A stretch of DNA of 5,562 nt from Calditrichota bacterium (GTDB lineage: Bacteria > Electryoneota > RPQS01), in assembly GCA_020057985.1 (NCBI GenBank), contig JAGVEU010000329.1, positions 1 through 5,562 on the forward strand, read 5' to 3'. The position numbers were made by a program, and so were the translations under genes. The first letter of the stretch is position 1; each line of letters opens with the position of its first letter. The notes under the pieces are model-generated. The model was not told the DNA's origin. It ran no database searches and saw nothing but the letters and a program-made list of their open reading frames with translations. Shown piece after piece: positions 1-5,500 of this stretch.

Positions 1-562
1 CTCCACCGCCCCAGTATGAAGCATAGCAATTACTGAAAACGCAGTTTCGCAGAGAGACGTTAGTTCGAATGGTAAAGTCGTTTCGCATAACGGCTATCCC
101 CCCACCTATGCCAGCGCTGCAGTTTCGAATCTGACAATGTTCCATGCGAACCGCAGACCGACGAACATAAACTGCACCTCCGACGAACCACTCCTCTTCA
201 CCGTCATAGAAGTATGTTCCAGTGCCGCCTGTCATCGTCAGGCCGACAAGCCTGCCAAGTGCTGTCTCGCCGTAGACATAAACAAAGCAGGAATTGGTAT
301 CCTGTCTTGTCGGGTCTGCCCAGATGATCGTTCGAGCAACATGCGATGTGTCTCCATCGAAGAGGAACAGACTACCAATAGTGAGTGTCTTCCCGTATAG
401 CACCACTGACTCGGTGTAAATACCTTCATGAACGAGTATCGTATCATTTTCATTCGCAGTGTGAACGGCCGCTTGAATGGATTCTGTGGGATGTACATCA
501 TGAATTACGCCAAAGACGACCTGTGAAACGGAGATCACGAGCAAACAAAGAAGTCTTGTCAT
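1..562 (-). CDS. Secreted right-handed beta-helix (pectin-lyase-like) repeat protein, 3' part beyond window
   Basis: The frame starts at ATG 562-560 and stays open for 187 codons to base 1, so the C-terminus lies outside the window. Residues 1-18 form a signal peptide: Arg3, then a hydrophobic core (LLCLLVISVSQVVFG) with likely cleavage after Gly18. Residues about 27-60 carry the typical first rungs of parallel beta-helix proteins: SIQAAV, then NENDTILVHEGIYTESV, then KTLTIGS. Later rungs are Gly/Asn/Cys-rich, with paired 'C.IRNCSAGIGGGI' and 'LRNCVFSNCYASYWGGG' units. This matches the NosD/DUF1565-like or pectin-lyase fold. In many environmental bacteria such proteins are exported surface or extracellular proteins that bind or cleave polysaccharide, but no catalytic residues can be assigned here. 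An AAGG-type site lies 9-12 bases before the ATG. The start is 60 bp after the preceding secreted-protein gene, so the two may be co-transcribed. The fold is fairly certain; substrate and enzymatic activity are unknown. Confidence 0.82.
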   Translation of the reverse strand, partial: MTRLLCLLVISVSQVVFGVIHDVHPTESIQAAVHTANENDTILVHEGIYTESVVLYGKTLTIGSLFLFDGDTSHVARTIIWADPTRQDTNSCFVYVYGETALGRLVGLTMTGGTGTYFYDGEEEWFVGGAVYVRRSAVRMEHCQIRNCSAGIGGGIAVMRNDFTIRTNVSLRNCVFSNCYASYWGGG

Positions 563-584
563 TGCAGGCTACCTTTTCTAACTA

Positions 585-612
585 ACCCGCGAGTGGCTGG
601 ACGCTCGCGGGT
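585..612 (-). terminator. GC-rich hairpin between the two secreted-protein genes
   Basis: The arms ACCCGCGAG (585-593) and CTCGCGGGT (604-612) pair perfectly over 9 bp around a 10-nt loop. The hairpin lies in the 60-bp gap after the 141-aa gene stop (623) and before the beta-helix start (562). The minus-strand continuation is only weakly T-rich (TTAGTTAG), so it may be a leaky terminator, a processing site or a 3' stabilising stem rather than a full stop. The stem is seen directly; its role is inferred. Confidence 0.5.
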
Positions 613-622
613 CTGGTTGCCG

Positions 623-1048
623 TTAGTTTGGTTGGCCTACCGGACAAAGAGGAACCGTTTTCTCTGTGGGATCCCAGATATTGCCGACTGCCTTTCCAGA
701 AGTCACATCCGCACGGGTATGGAATTCCCATGCGCTTATTGGGCTTTCCAGCATGTCTGAGGCGATACAATGGACAGAACCGTTCGATCCGAAAGGTCCT
801 GCGCCTATGTTGCCATCCATATATCTGAGCCAACTCGTGATGTGGCCTACGGCTGGCGCCTCAGCTCGCATCGTGTGCCTCCCGGCGGTAGTAACTGAAA
901 AGGTTGTTACTTGCTCTGATAAACCGATCTGCGTATGAGTATGGGTGAATATCCATGCGCTCGAAATCCCGCTAATCGCGAGAATACTGAAGTGGGCAAG
1001 AAGAGCTAACTTGCGCCCCCCCCTGAACTTACGAAAATTTCTAACCAT
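623..1048 (-). CDS. Small secreted or membrane-anchored protein of unknown function
   Basis: This 141-codon frame runs from ATG 1048 to TAA 623. I do not recognise a family. The N-terminus looks exported: basic residues R3, R6, K7, R9, R12 and K13, a hydrophobic stretch at 14-34, and a likely signal peptidase site after S29-S30-A31. The mature part, about 110 residues, begins with a His/Thr stretch (THTHTQ) and is polar, with two well-separated cysteines (in SVHCIAS and VPLCPVG) and Trp/Gly-rich segments. An AGAGAG site sits about 6 bases before the ATG, and a promoter candidate lies upstream at 1133-1162. A G8 run on the coding strand falls at codons 9-11; gaining or losing one G leads quickly to a stop, which supports the frame as given. 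Other frames here lack a start context or export signal. It is the probable partner of the following beta-helix gene. It is real with moderate confidence; the function is not assignable. Confidence 0.6.
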   Translation of the reverse strand: MVRNFRKFRGGRKLALLAHFSILAISGISSAWIFTHTHTQIGLSEQVTTFSVTTAGRHTMRAEAPAVGHITSWLRYMDGNIGAGPFGSNGSVHCIASDMLESPISAWEFHTRADVTSGKAVGNIWDPTEKTVPLCPVGQPN

Positions 1049-1132
1049 GATTTTCTCTCTTTTCTTGTTTGATTTGGAACGTTACACCGCCAATCCTCCA
1101 GCCAAAGACCAGCAGATTAGAGCTAATGTTCT

Positions 1133-1162
1133 ATAATATACACTCTGTTTTTCAAGAGTCAA
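1133..1162 (-). promoter_or_regulatory. Sigma70-like promoter candidate for the 141-aa secreted protein gene
   Basis: On the minus strand a TTGACT -35 box (1162-1157) is followed after 16 bp by TATATT (1140-1135), or after 18 bp by TATTAT (1138-1133). The expected start of transcription near 1125 leaves a leader of roughly 75 nt before ATG 1048. The region is AT-rich compared with the genes around it. It is a consensus match only, with no experimental support. Confidence 0.5.
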
Positions 1163-1355
1163 GTGAATTGTTCTCTTATTGTACGAAATCGTTATTGCTT
1201 TGAAGATAGAAAGAAGCTAACTTAATTCGCTTGCTGAATGCGCTTTTCTGACCCATCAACTTCCCGGTGGCAAGGAGGTAGCACAATCATCTTTACGATC
1301 TTTCACGGGGGATATAGGGGAGGACACTGTATAGCGACCATAAGATAGCTTCACG

Positions 1356-1385
1356 AGGAGAGCGCATCAACCGATGCGCTCTTCT
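1356..1385 (-). terminator. Hairpin after the histidine kinase gene
   Basis: AGAGCGCATC (1359-1368) and GATGCGCTCT (1373-1382) form a perfect 10-bp stem with an AACC tetraloop. The stem can be extended by G-T, G-C and A-T pairs to 1356/1385. It begins about 20 bp beyond the kinase stop, where a terminator for the aldolase-kinase unit is expected. The T-rich flank (TCTTAT) is on the plus-strand 3' side, and the minus-strand exit is CCTCGTG. Intrinsic termination would therefore be more convincing for plus-strand transcripts, or the element may be bidirectional. Confidence 0.55.
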
Positions 1386-1403
1386 TATCGTCTAACCACA
1401 AAT

Positions 1404-3518
1404 CTACTTCTTAGGAAAGCTTAGCGTAAATCTCGATCCCCATCCCTTTTCGGAGACAACCGAGATTGTGCCGTGGTGGAGTTCCATGATATTCTTGCTT
1501 AGGTACAAGCCGAGACCCGTGCCGTTGCCTGCTGAGCGGTAGGTGAAGAATGGCTCAAAGATTTGGCTGAGATGCTCTTGCGGAATTCCAACACCGGAAT
1601 CTTCGACGCTCAGATCAATCGAATGCTCGCCGACTGCAGTGGTGATTCCCAGTTTTCCTCCTTGCGGCATCGCCTCGATAGCATTCAGGGTCAGGTTGAG
1701 AATAACCTGCTGGATTTCCTGCGGAGACCCCTCGATATTCGGAAGATCGGCAGCAAGATCAAGATTCAGATCTATGCTTGCTTCGCGTAACTGCTTGCCC
1801 ACCAGTGTGACCACCTTGCGCGTAATCTCATTCAGATTAAGCGGAGCTTGAATCGTCGGCCCGCGATGCAAGTCCAGCATTCCGCGCACAATCTGTCGAA
1901 TGCGGTCAATCCCCTCAGAGATCAACTCGAGATTCTGCGCCGGATCTTCCTGACTTCTGAACTTCTTGACTGCTGTGCTAAGATGCGAGGAAATTGCCTG
2001 CAATGGATTGTTGATTTCGTGAGCCACTCCGGCAGCTAACCGTCCGGTGGCGGCGAGTCGTTCGGCGGTAATAAGCTGTTGTAACAACGCACGCTGCTCC
2101 GTGATGTCACGGATGATTCCCTGAGATCCTTTGAGCACTCCCCCCTGCCGCACAATCGTGCGATTAATTTCCAGCATCCGTTTATCGCCTTGCCGGGTCA
2201 GCAGCTCCACGTGATGAATAGTATGCTCGCCCGCGAAAGACTCCAGAGCCTGTATGGCGCGGCGATTCGTGGGGTTGTCCGTCGCAAGTTCCTCAAATAG
2301 CAGACGCAACGGACGACCGATGTAGTTCTCACGAATATAGCCAAGGGTGCTCGTGAAGGCTTCGTTCAAGTAGATAATCTTGTCGTTCTCGTCAGCGATA
2401 TAGACAATATCCGTCGTGGAGTTGACGAGCCGGCTGAATTTCTCTTCGGAGTATCTCAGTTCTGAAGTACGCTCTTGCACTCGCCGCTCGAGATCCTCCG
2501 CTCGTCTTTTCAGTTGCTGCTGCAATTCATGAGCCTCGATTTGCAGCGCACCGTGGCTGAGTAACGTGACCAGCAATTGAATGATCTCCACCGATGGCTT
2601 GCGTCCGTCCACTGGTGAAGTCACCGAGAGATAGCCGAAGATGGTTCCGTCATGCCGCATCATGGGAATTGACACGCGGTCACCCGCTCGCCAATCCATT
2701 ATCTCTTGCTCAGAACCCATCCCGTTGCGGGATAACGTGCGCGTCAGAATCGCGCTTCCGATCTGCTCTTCCCTGACGTCAAACTCATAGGGCCGCAACG
2801 GCTGATCCTTCAGCAACCGCAGGGATTCTTTCAGGTCGTCGGGAACGCCACCCTCCACCCAGACGCCCACATGCCGAATACGGAATTTCTCATCGCCCAC
2901 AAGAATGACCACTTGTTTGAACGCACCAGCCTCGACAATGGACTGACAGACAAACTCCAGCATGTGATCCGGTTGATCCAGCAGCGCGATGCGAGAACTG
3001 ACCCAGAACAAATGCGACAACATGCCCTGATAGCGCTGCATCTCTGCGGTGCGCTCGTTAACCTTCATTTCCAGGGCAAGATTGGCTTCTTGTAGACTCC
3101 GCGCAAATTCCCGGTTCTGGACCGTGAGCCGTTTCGCTTGTGCGGCACGCTCGACCAGAATTACCACTTCCTTCAGAGAAGAAAAAGGCTTTCTCGCAAA
3201 GGAAAAAGCCTGCTCCGAAAACGCAGCAATCGCATCGTCAAGACCTGCCTGTCCGGACATCAGGATCTTGCTCATGTCGGGATGGATCTGATTCAGTTCG
3301 CGCAGCACGGCGTGTCCGTCCATCTTCCCCGACAAGTAAATATCAATCAGCGCCACGTCCGCTTGCTGAAGGGATTTCAGCTCCAGAGCTTCCGTTCCGC
3401 TTGCGGCGAGTAGCACATGAAAGCCGTGCTGCTTCAAGGCGGCTTCAAGTAGCAGGCGGATTGGCTCTTCGTCATCAACAACGAGAACAGTAATTGGCGC
3501 TTGCGGTTCCTGAGTCAA
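1404..3518 (-). CDS. Receiver-first hybrid histidine kinase: REC-GAF-PAS-HisKA-HATPase
   Basis: This 704-aa protein has no signal peptide or membrane segment, so it is probably cytoplasmic. Residues 9-127 are a CheY-like receiver with acidic residues D15, D16 and E17, phospho-acceptor D59, S88, F107 at the aromatic switch position, and K110 in KPF. Residues 128-165 are coiled coil. About 168-330 form a GAF-like domain of unknown ligand, and 331-360 a second coiled coil. About 361-476 are a PAS domain. HisKA has H500 within GVAHEINNPL. The ATPase domain shows an N box (N608, N612), G1 DSGVGI (640-645), F box FEPFF (654-658) and G2 GTGLGL (666-671). All catalytic motifs are intact. The family autophosphorylates on His and passes phosphate to a receiver; here the receiver may be loaded by another kinase or by its own H500. 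The only usable start is TTG 3518-3516, because the frame is closed at 3576-3578 and the first receiver strand begins at residue 9. That TTG overlaps the aldolase stop (TTGA) and has no good Shine-Dalgarno site, which suggests translational coupling. The output partner is not in the window. Confidence 0.95.
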   Translation of the reverse strand: MTQEPQAPITVLVVDDEEPIRLLLEAALKQHGFHVLLAASGTEALELKSLQQADVALIDIYLSGKMDGHAVLRELNQIHPDMSKILMSGQAGLDDAIAAFSEQAFSFARKPFSSLKEVVILVERAAQAKRLTVQNREFARSLQEANLALEMKVNERTAEMQRYQGMLSHLFWVSSRIALLDQPDHMLEFVCQSIVEAGAFKQVVILVGDEKFRIRHVGVWVEGGVPDDLKESLRLLKDQPLRPYEFDVREEQIGSAILTRTLSRNGMGSEQEIMDWRAGDRVSIPMMRHDGTIFGYLSVTSPVDGRKPSVEIIQLLVTLLSHGALQIEAHELQQQLKRRAEDLERRVQERTSELRYSEEKFSRLVNSTTDIVYIADENDKIIYLNEAFTSTLGYIRENYIGRPLRLLFEELATDNPTNRRAIQALESFAGEHTIHHVELLTRQGDKRMLEINRTIVRQGGVLKGSQGIIRDITEQRALLQQLITAERLAATGRLAAGVAHEINNPLQAISSHLSTAVKKFRSQEDPAQNLELISEGIDRIRQIVRGMLDLHRGPTIQAPLNLNEITRKVVTLVGKQLREASIDLNLDLAADLPNIEGSPQEIQQVILNLTLNAIEAMPQGGKLGITTAVGEHSIDLSVEDSGVGIPQEHLSQIFEPFFTYRSAGNGTGLGLYLSKNIMELHHGTISVVSEKGWGSRFTLSFPKK

Positions 3519-4555
3519 TTCAAGAGGTTCTTCACTATAGTTTGCGCCGCAGGTCTCATTGCCGCGGCGGAAACATCAAGATGTGTTACGAGGCGAAACT
3601 TCCGCTCGCCGAATGGGAAAAACAATACTCCGTCCTTCTTGCATCGCTCCACGAGCGTGGCTGAGTTGACGCTCTGTTTAACGATCGTCACAATCAAAAT
3701 ATTAGACTGCATGGGACCTTCGATCTTCAGATCGGAACTCTGCAGCAACAAGTCAGCAAGTTCAGCGGCTTTGGCATGATCCTCGGCCAATCGCTCGCGG
3801 TGATGGTTGACCGCATAGAGCGCGCCTGCTGCAATGATTCCTGCCTGTCTCATTCCTCCGCCGAAGACTTTGCGAAAGCGATGTGCGCGACGAATAAAGT
3901 CCTTTGAGCCAGCCACTGCACTCCCCACCGGAGCGCCAAGTCCCTTCGAGAAACACACTGAGACTGTGTCGCCGTGCTTGGCAATCTCCGCTTCACGCGT
4001 ATTCAGAGCAACGGCTGCATTCCAAAGACGCGCGCCGTCCATGTGCACGTTCGCATTCTTGTTATGCGCCACGTCATAAATTTCTTGCAGCGCGTTCAAC
4101 TCATAGACGGTTCCACCACCGCGATTATGTGTGTTTTCCACAGCCACAAGCGTTGTCGGCGCAAAGTGCGAGTCCCCAGCGTGAAACGAATTCCCTACTA
4201 GCGTTGCAGAAAGTCTGCCAAAGTCCCCCGCAAGCGGCCTAAGCTGTAATCCCGATAGCAGCGCAGGTGCGCCTCCCTCGTAGTTGAGGATATGGGCGTT
4301 TTCATCCAGCAACACCTCGTCGCCGGGTTTCGTTTGAGCAGCGAGGCAGACCTGATTGGCCATCGTTCCGGAGGTGACATACAGCGCCGCCTCCTTACCA
4401 AGCAGTTCAGCGACTTTCTCTTGGAGGCGGATCACCGTGGGGTCTTCACCGAAAACGTCATCCCCTACCTCTGCCTCCGCCATCGCCTTTCGCATGGTGG
4501 CAGTCGGCTTCGTAATGGTGTCACTGCGCAGATCTATAGGATAAATATCACCCAT
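3515..4555 (-). CDS. ltaE: Low-specificity L-threonine aldolase (PLP-dependent beta-eliminating lyase family)
   Basis: The enzyme cleaves L-threonine or L-allo-threonine to glycine and acetaldehyde in the cytoplasm, using pyridoxal phosphate (fold type I, aspartate aminotransferase superfamily). With the ATG at 4555-4553 it has 346 residues, close to the family's usual 330-350. Visible signatures are DLRSDT near the N-terminus, GDDVFGEDP, SGTMANQ (residues 62-68, phosphate-binding region), the histidine in DENAHI (H88), ENTHN (H142), HMDGARLWNAA (D173 for the pyridine nitrogen, R176), and CFSKGLGAPVGS with the Schiff-base lysine K204. FGGGMRQAG follows. I chose ATG 4555 because GAGG sits 5 bases before it and MGDIYPIDLRSDT fits the family N-terminus; an upstream TTG at 4570 has no such site. 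The TGA stop (3517-3515) overlaps the kinase start. Family is near certain. Exact substrate preference (threonine, allo-threonine, other beta-hydroxy amino acids) cannot be read from sequence. Confidence 0.95.
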   Translation of the reverse strand: MGDIYPIDLRSDTITKPTATMRKAMAEAEVGDDVFGEDPTVIRLQEKVAELLGKEAALYVTSGTMANQVCLAAQTKPGDEVLLDENAHILNYEGGAPALLSGLQLRPLAGDFGRLSATLVGNSFHAGDSHFAPTTLVAVENTHNRGGGTVYELNALQEIYDVAHNKNANVHMDGARLWNAAVALNTREAEIAKHGDTVSVCFSKGLGAPVGSAVAGSKDFIRRAHRFRKVFGGGMRQAGIIAAGALYAVNHHRERLAEDHAKAAELADLLLQSSDLKIEGPMQSNILIVTIVKQSVNSATLVERCKKDGVLFFPFGERKFRLVTHLDVSAAAMRPAAQTIVKNLLN

Positions 4556-4625
4556 CTTGTCCTCATTCAAAATGTTTTAGCAAATGTTAAGCCATCGTAA
4601 AGTGGCTCAGGAGAGTTATCTAAGT

Positions 4626-4667
4626 TCATAAGAAACAGGGATTGGACTTCTCCTATCCAATCCCTGT
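4626..4667 (-). terminator. Strong intrinsic-terminator-like hairpin upstream of the aldolase
   Basis: The arms 4635-4646 and 4656-4667 are perfectly complementary over 12 bp (ACAGGGATTGGA with TCCAATCCCTGT) around a 9-nt loop. On the minus strand the stem is followed by TTCTTAT, which is moderately T-rich, so the polarity suits minus-strand transcripts. It can end the ElbB-like transcript, or act as an attenuator for a transcript starting near 4706. The minus-strand loop reads TAGGAGAAG, a purine-rich sequence resembling a ribosome site or a GGA protein-binding site. Confidence 0.65.
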
Positions 4668-4712
4668 GTAGGCAATTTACGGCATGTATTGCGCGACAGT
4701 TGAAGTCGCTAA

Positions 4713-4741
4713 AATATACTTCTGTTACTCCACAAATTCAA
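4713..4741 (-). promoter_or_regulatory. Sigma70-like promoter candidate ahead of the aldolase-kinase unit
   Basis: On the minus strand TTGAAT (4741-4736) and TATATT (4718-4713) are separated by exactly 17 bp. The expected start of transcription is near 4706, about 150 nt before the aldolase ATG and upstream of the 12-bp hairpin. A transcript from here must pass that hairpin to reach the aldolase. This is consensus matching only. Confidence 0.5.
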
Positions 4742-4756
4742 GACGGATCAGTAGCA

Positions 4757-4837
4757 TTCCCCCTTTGTATTTCCCCCACGAAGTGGAGGAAAGGGAAGAC
4801 ACTCCCCCTCCACGAATAGTGGGGGGGTTAGGGGGGG
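4757..4837. repeat. C/G-rich double-hairpin intergenic repeat
   Basis: Two stem-loops sit side by side. The first pairs CCCCCAC (4773-4779) with GTGGAGG (4783-4789) across GAA, with one mismatch, and is enclosed by CCCTTT (4761-4766) pairing AAAGGG (4790-4795). The second pairs 4805-4813 with 4819-4827 across a GAATA loop, with one G-T pair. A second G7 run (4831-4837) follows after TTA and abuts the ElbB-like stop codon. The composition and the shared CCAC-GAA-GTGG core suggest a REP/MITE-like dispersed element rather than an ordinary terminator. Copies elsewhere in the genome cannot be seen from here. Confidence 0.55.
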
Positions 4838-5500
4838 CTACTTCGTCAGCCTAATGACCTCTCTAACCAGCTTCTCAATCCCTTCCGCCACCTCTGAAAT
4901 CCGCGCGTCATACATGTACGCCGGACAGGAGACGATCTTGTTTTCCTCATCCACCACAAACTCAGTGACTGGGCACACCACATGCTTGCTGCCGAATTTC
5001 TCGAGGGATTTGGCGGCACCCGATGAAGCTCCGACTGTCAACTTCGGATGCAGGTTCTTTCCCTTGAAGGCGCGTGCGAGCACCACTGGGCTGATGCAGA
5101 TTACTCCCAACGGTTTGCCCGTTGCGACGAACTTGGTCATGAAGGATTCGACGGCAGGCAGGATTGAGCAGTCATCTCCCTCGGTCGCATAGTTGCAGTA
5201 GTTCTTGGCCGCTCCGAAACCGCCGGGGAAAATAGCCGCATCAAGTTTGGGAATCCATGAATCATCGAGTGGTTCGATCTTGCCGCGTGCGATGCGCGCC
5301 GCTTCCACGAGCACATTGCGCGACTCGCCCGTGACTTGACCCGTGCGATGATTGATCACGTGCATCTGCGCAATATCCGGCGCGAGGCACTGATAAGCTA
5401 CCCCCGCCCGATCCAGCGCAAGCAACGTGATCACGGATTCATGGATCTCTGCGCCGTCATAGACGCCGCAGCCGGATAGGATTACGCCGATGGTTTTCAT
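4838..5500 (-). CDS. elbB: ElbB-type DJ-1/PfpI superfamily protein (glyoxalase/isoprenoid-associated)
   Basis: The protein has 220 residues, close to the roughly 217 of E. coli ElbB. It starts at ATG 5500-5498 with a GAGA-type site just upstream and ends at TAG 4838. Family signatures include the N-terminal VILSGCGVYDGAEIHE (residues 6-21, with conserved acidic E18), AIFPGGFGAAKN (89-100), and the nucleophile-elbow cysteine C135 in GVICISPVV. VTEFVVDEENKIVSCPAYM (178-196) follows. It is the bacterial counterpart of the mitochondrial ES1/GATD3 family. E. coli ElbB was linked to isoprenoid production and has weak glyoxalase-III-like activity, so the true cellular substrate is uncertain. It is probably cytoplasmic, with no signal peptide. 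Its start overlaps the end of a probable upstream frame (ATGA), and a terminator-like hairpin separates it from the aldolase. Family assignment is very firm; function is only loosely known. Confidence 0.94.
   Translation of the reverse strand: MKTIGVILSGCGVYDGAEIHESVITLLALDRAGVAYQCLAPDIAQMHVINHRTGQVTGESRNVLVEAARIARGKIEPLDDSWIPKLDAAIFPGGFGAAKNYCNYATEGDDCSILPAVESFMTKFVATGKPLGVICISPVVLARAFKGKNLHPKLTVGASSGAAKSLEKFGSKHVVCPVTEFVVDEENKIVSCPAYMYDARISEVAEGIEKLVREVIRLTK

Larger units (their letters stand above)
1049..1403. other. Non-coding region between the kinase gene and the secreted-protein gene
   Basis: No convincing reading frame is seen in these 355 bases on either strand. Starting from the kinase stop, the stretch holds a 10-bp perfect hairpin (1359-1382) and then about 175 bases without recognisable structure apart from G-rich runs near 1306-1322. 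After those come a sigma70-like promoter for the secreted-protein gene (1133-1162) and a leader of about 75 nt. I looked for riboswitch core motifs and found none that I could support. Confidence 0.6.
4556..4837. other. Non-coding region between the ElbB-like gene and the aldolase gene
   Basis: No reading frame is supported in these 282 bases. In the direction of transcription it contains a C/G-rich double-hairpin repeat right after the ElbB-like stop (4757-4837), a sigma70-like promoter candidate (4713-4741), a small 5-bp stem (4693-4709), and a strong hairpin with a T-rich tail (4626-4667). An AT-rich stretch with the aldolase ribosome site follows. A weaker promoter guess, TTTACG with TAAAAC after 16 bp, lies at about 4569-4596 and would give a very short aldolase leader. 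Confidence 0.6.

Noticed and set aside
137..585. Short plus- and minus-strand frames of 66-87 aa over the beta-helix gene
   Set aside because: They are shadows of the beta-helix frame, which has a signal peptide and the typical rung pattern through the whole stretch.
582..833. 83-aa minus-strand frame inside the 141-aa gene
   Set aside because: It overlaps the better-supported frame that has a signal peptide, ribosome site and promoter candidate, and it has no export signal or motif of its own.
1200..1350. Possible riboswitch or cobalamin-type element, prompted by GCCACCGGGAAG and GGGTCAG pieces on the minus strand
   Set aside because: The required core boxes are not present in order, and no adjacent gene fits such control.
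3138..3493. Overlapping plus-strand open frames of 91 and 117 aa opposite the kinase receiver domain
   Set aside because: They lie wholly antisense to an intact, motif-rich receiver domain, have low-complexity Arg/Ser-rich translations and lack ribosome sites.
3834..4242. Plus-strand open frames of 75-112 aa opposite the threonine aldolase
   Set aside because: The opposite strand encodes the conserved PLP-binding and substrate motifs without interruption, so these are antisense shadows.
4556..4570. Upstream TTG start for the aldolase at 4570, adding five residues
   Set aside because: There is no ribosome site before it, while ATG 4555 has GAGG at proper spacing and matches the usual family N-terminus.
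4854..5192. 112-aa plus-strand open frame opposite the ElbB-like gene
   Set aside because: It is antisense to a complete, well-conserved family member and has no supporting start context or recognisable domain.
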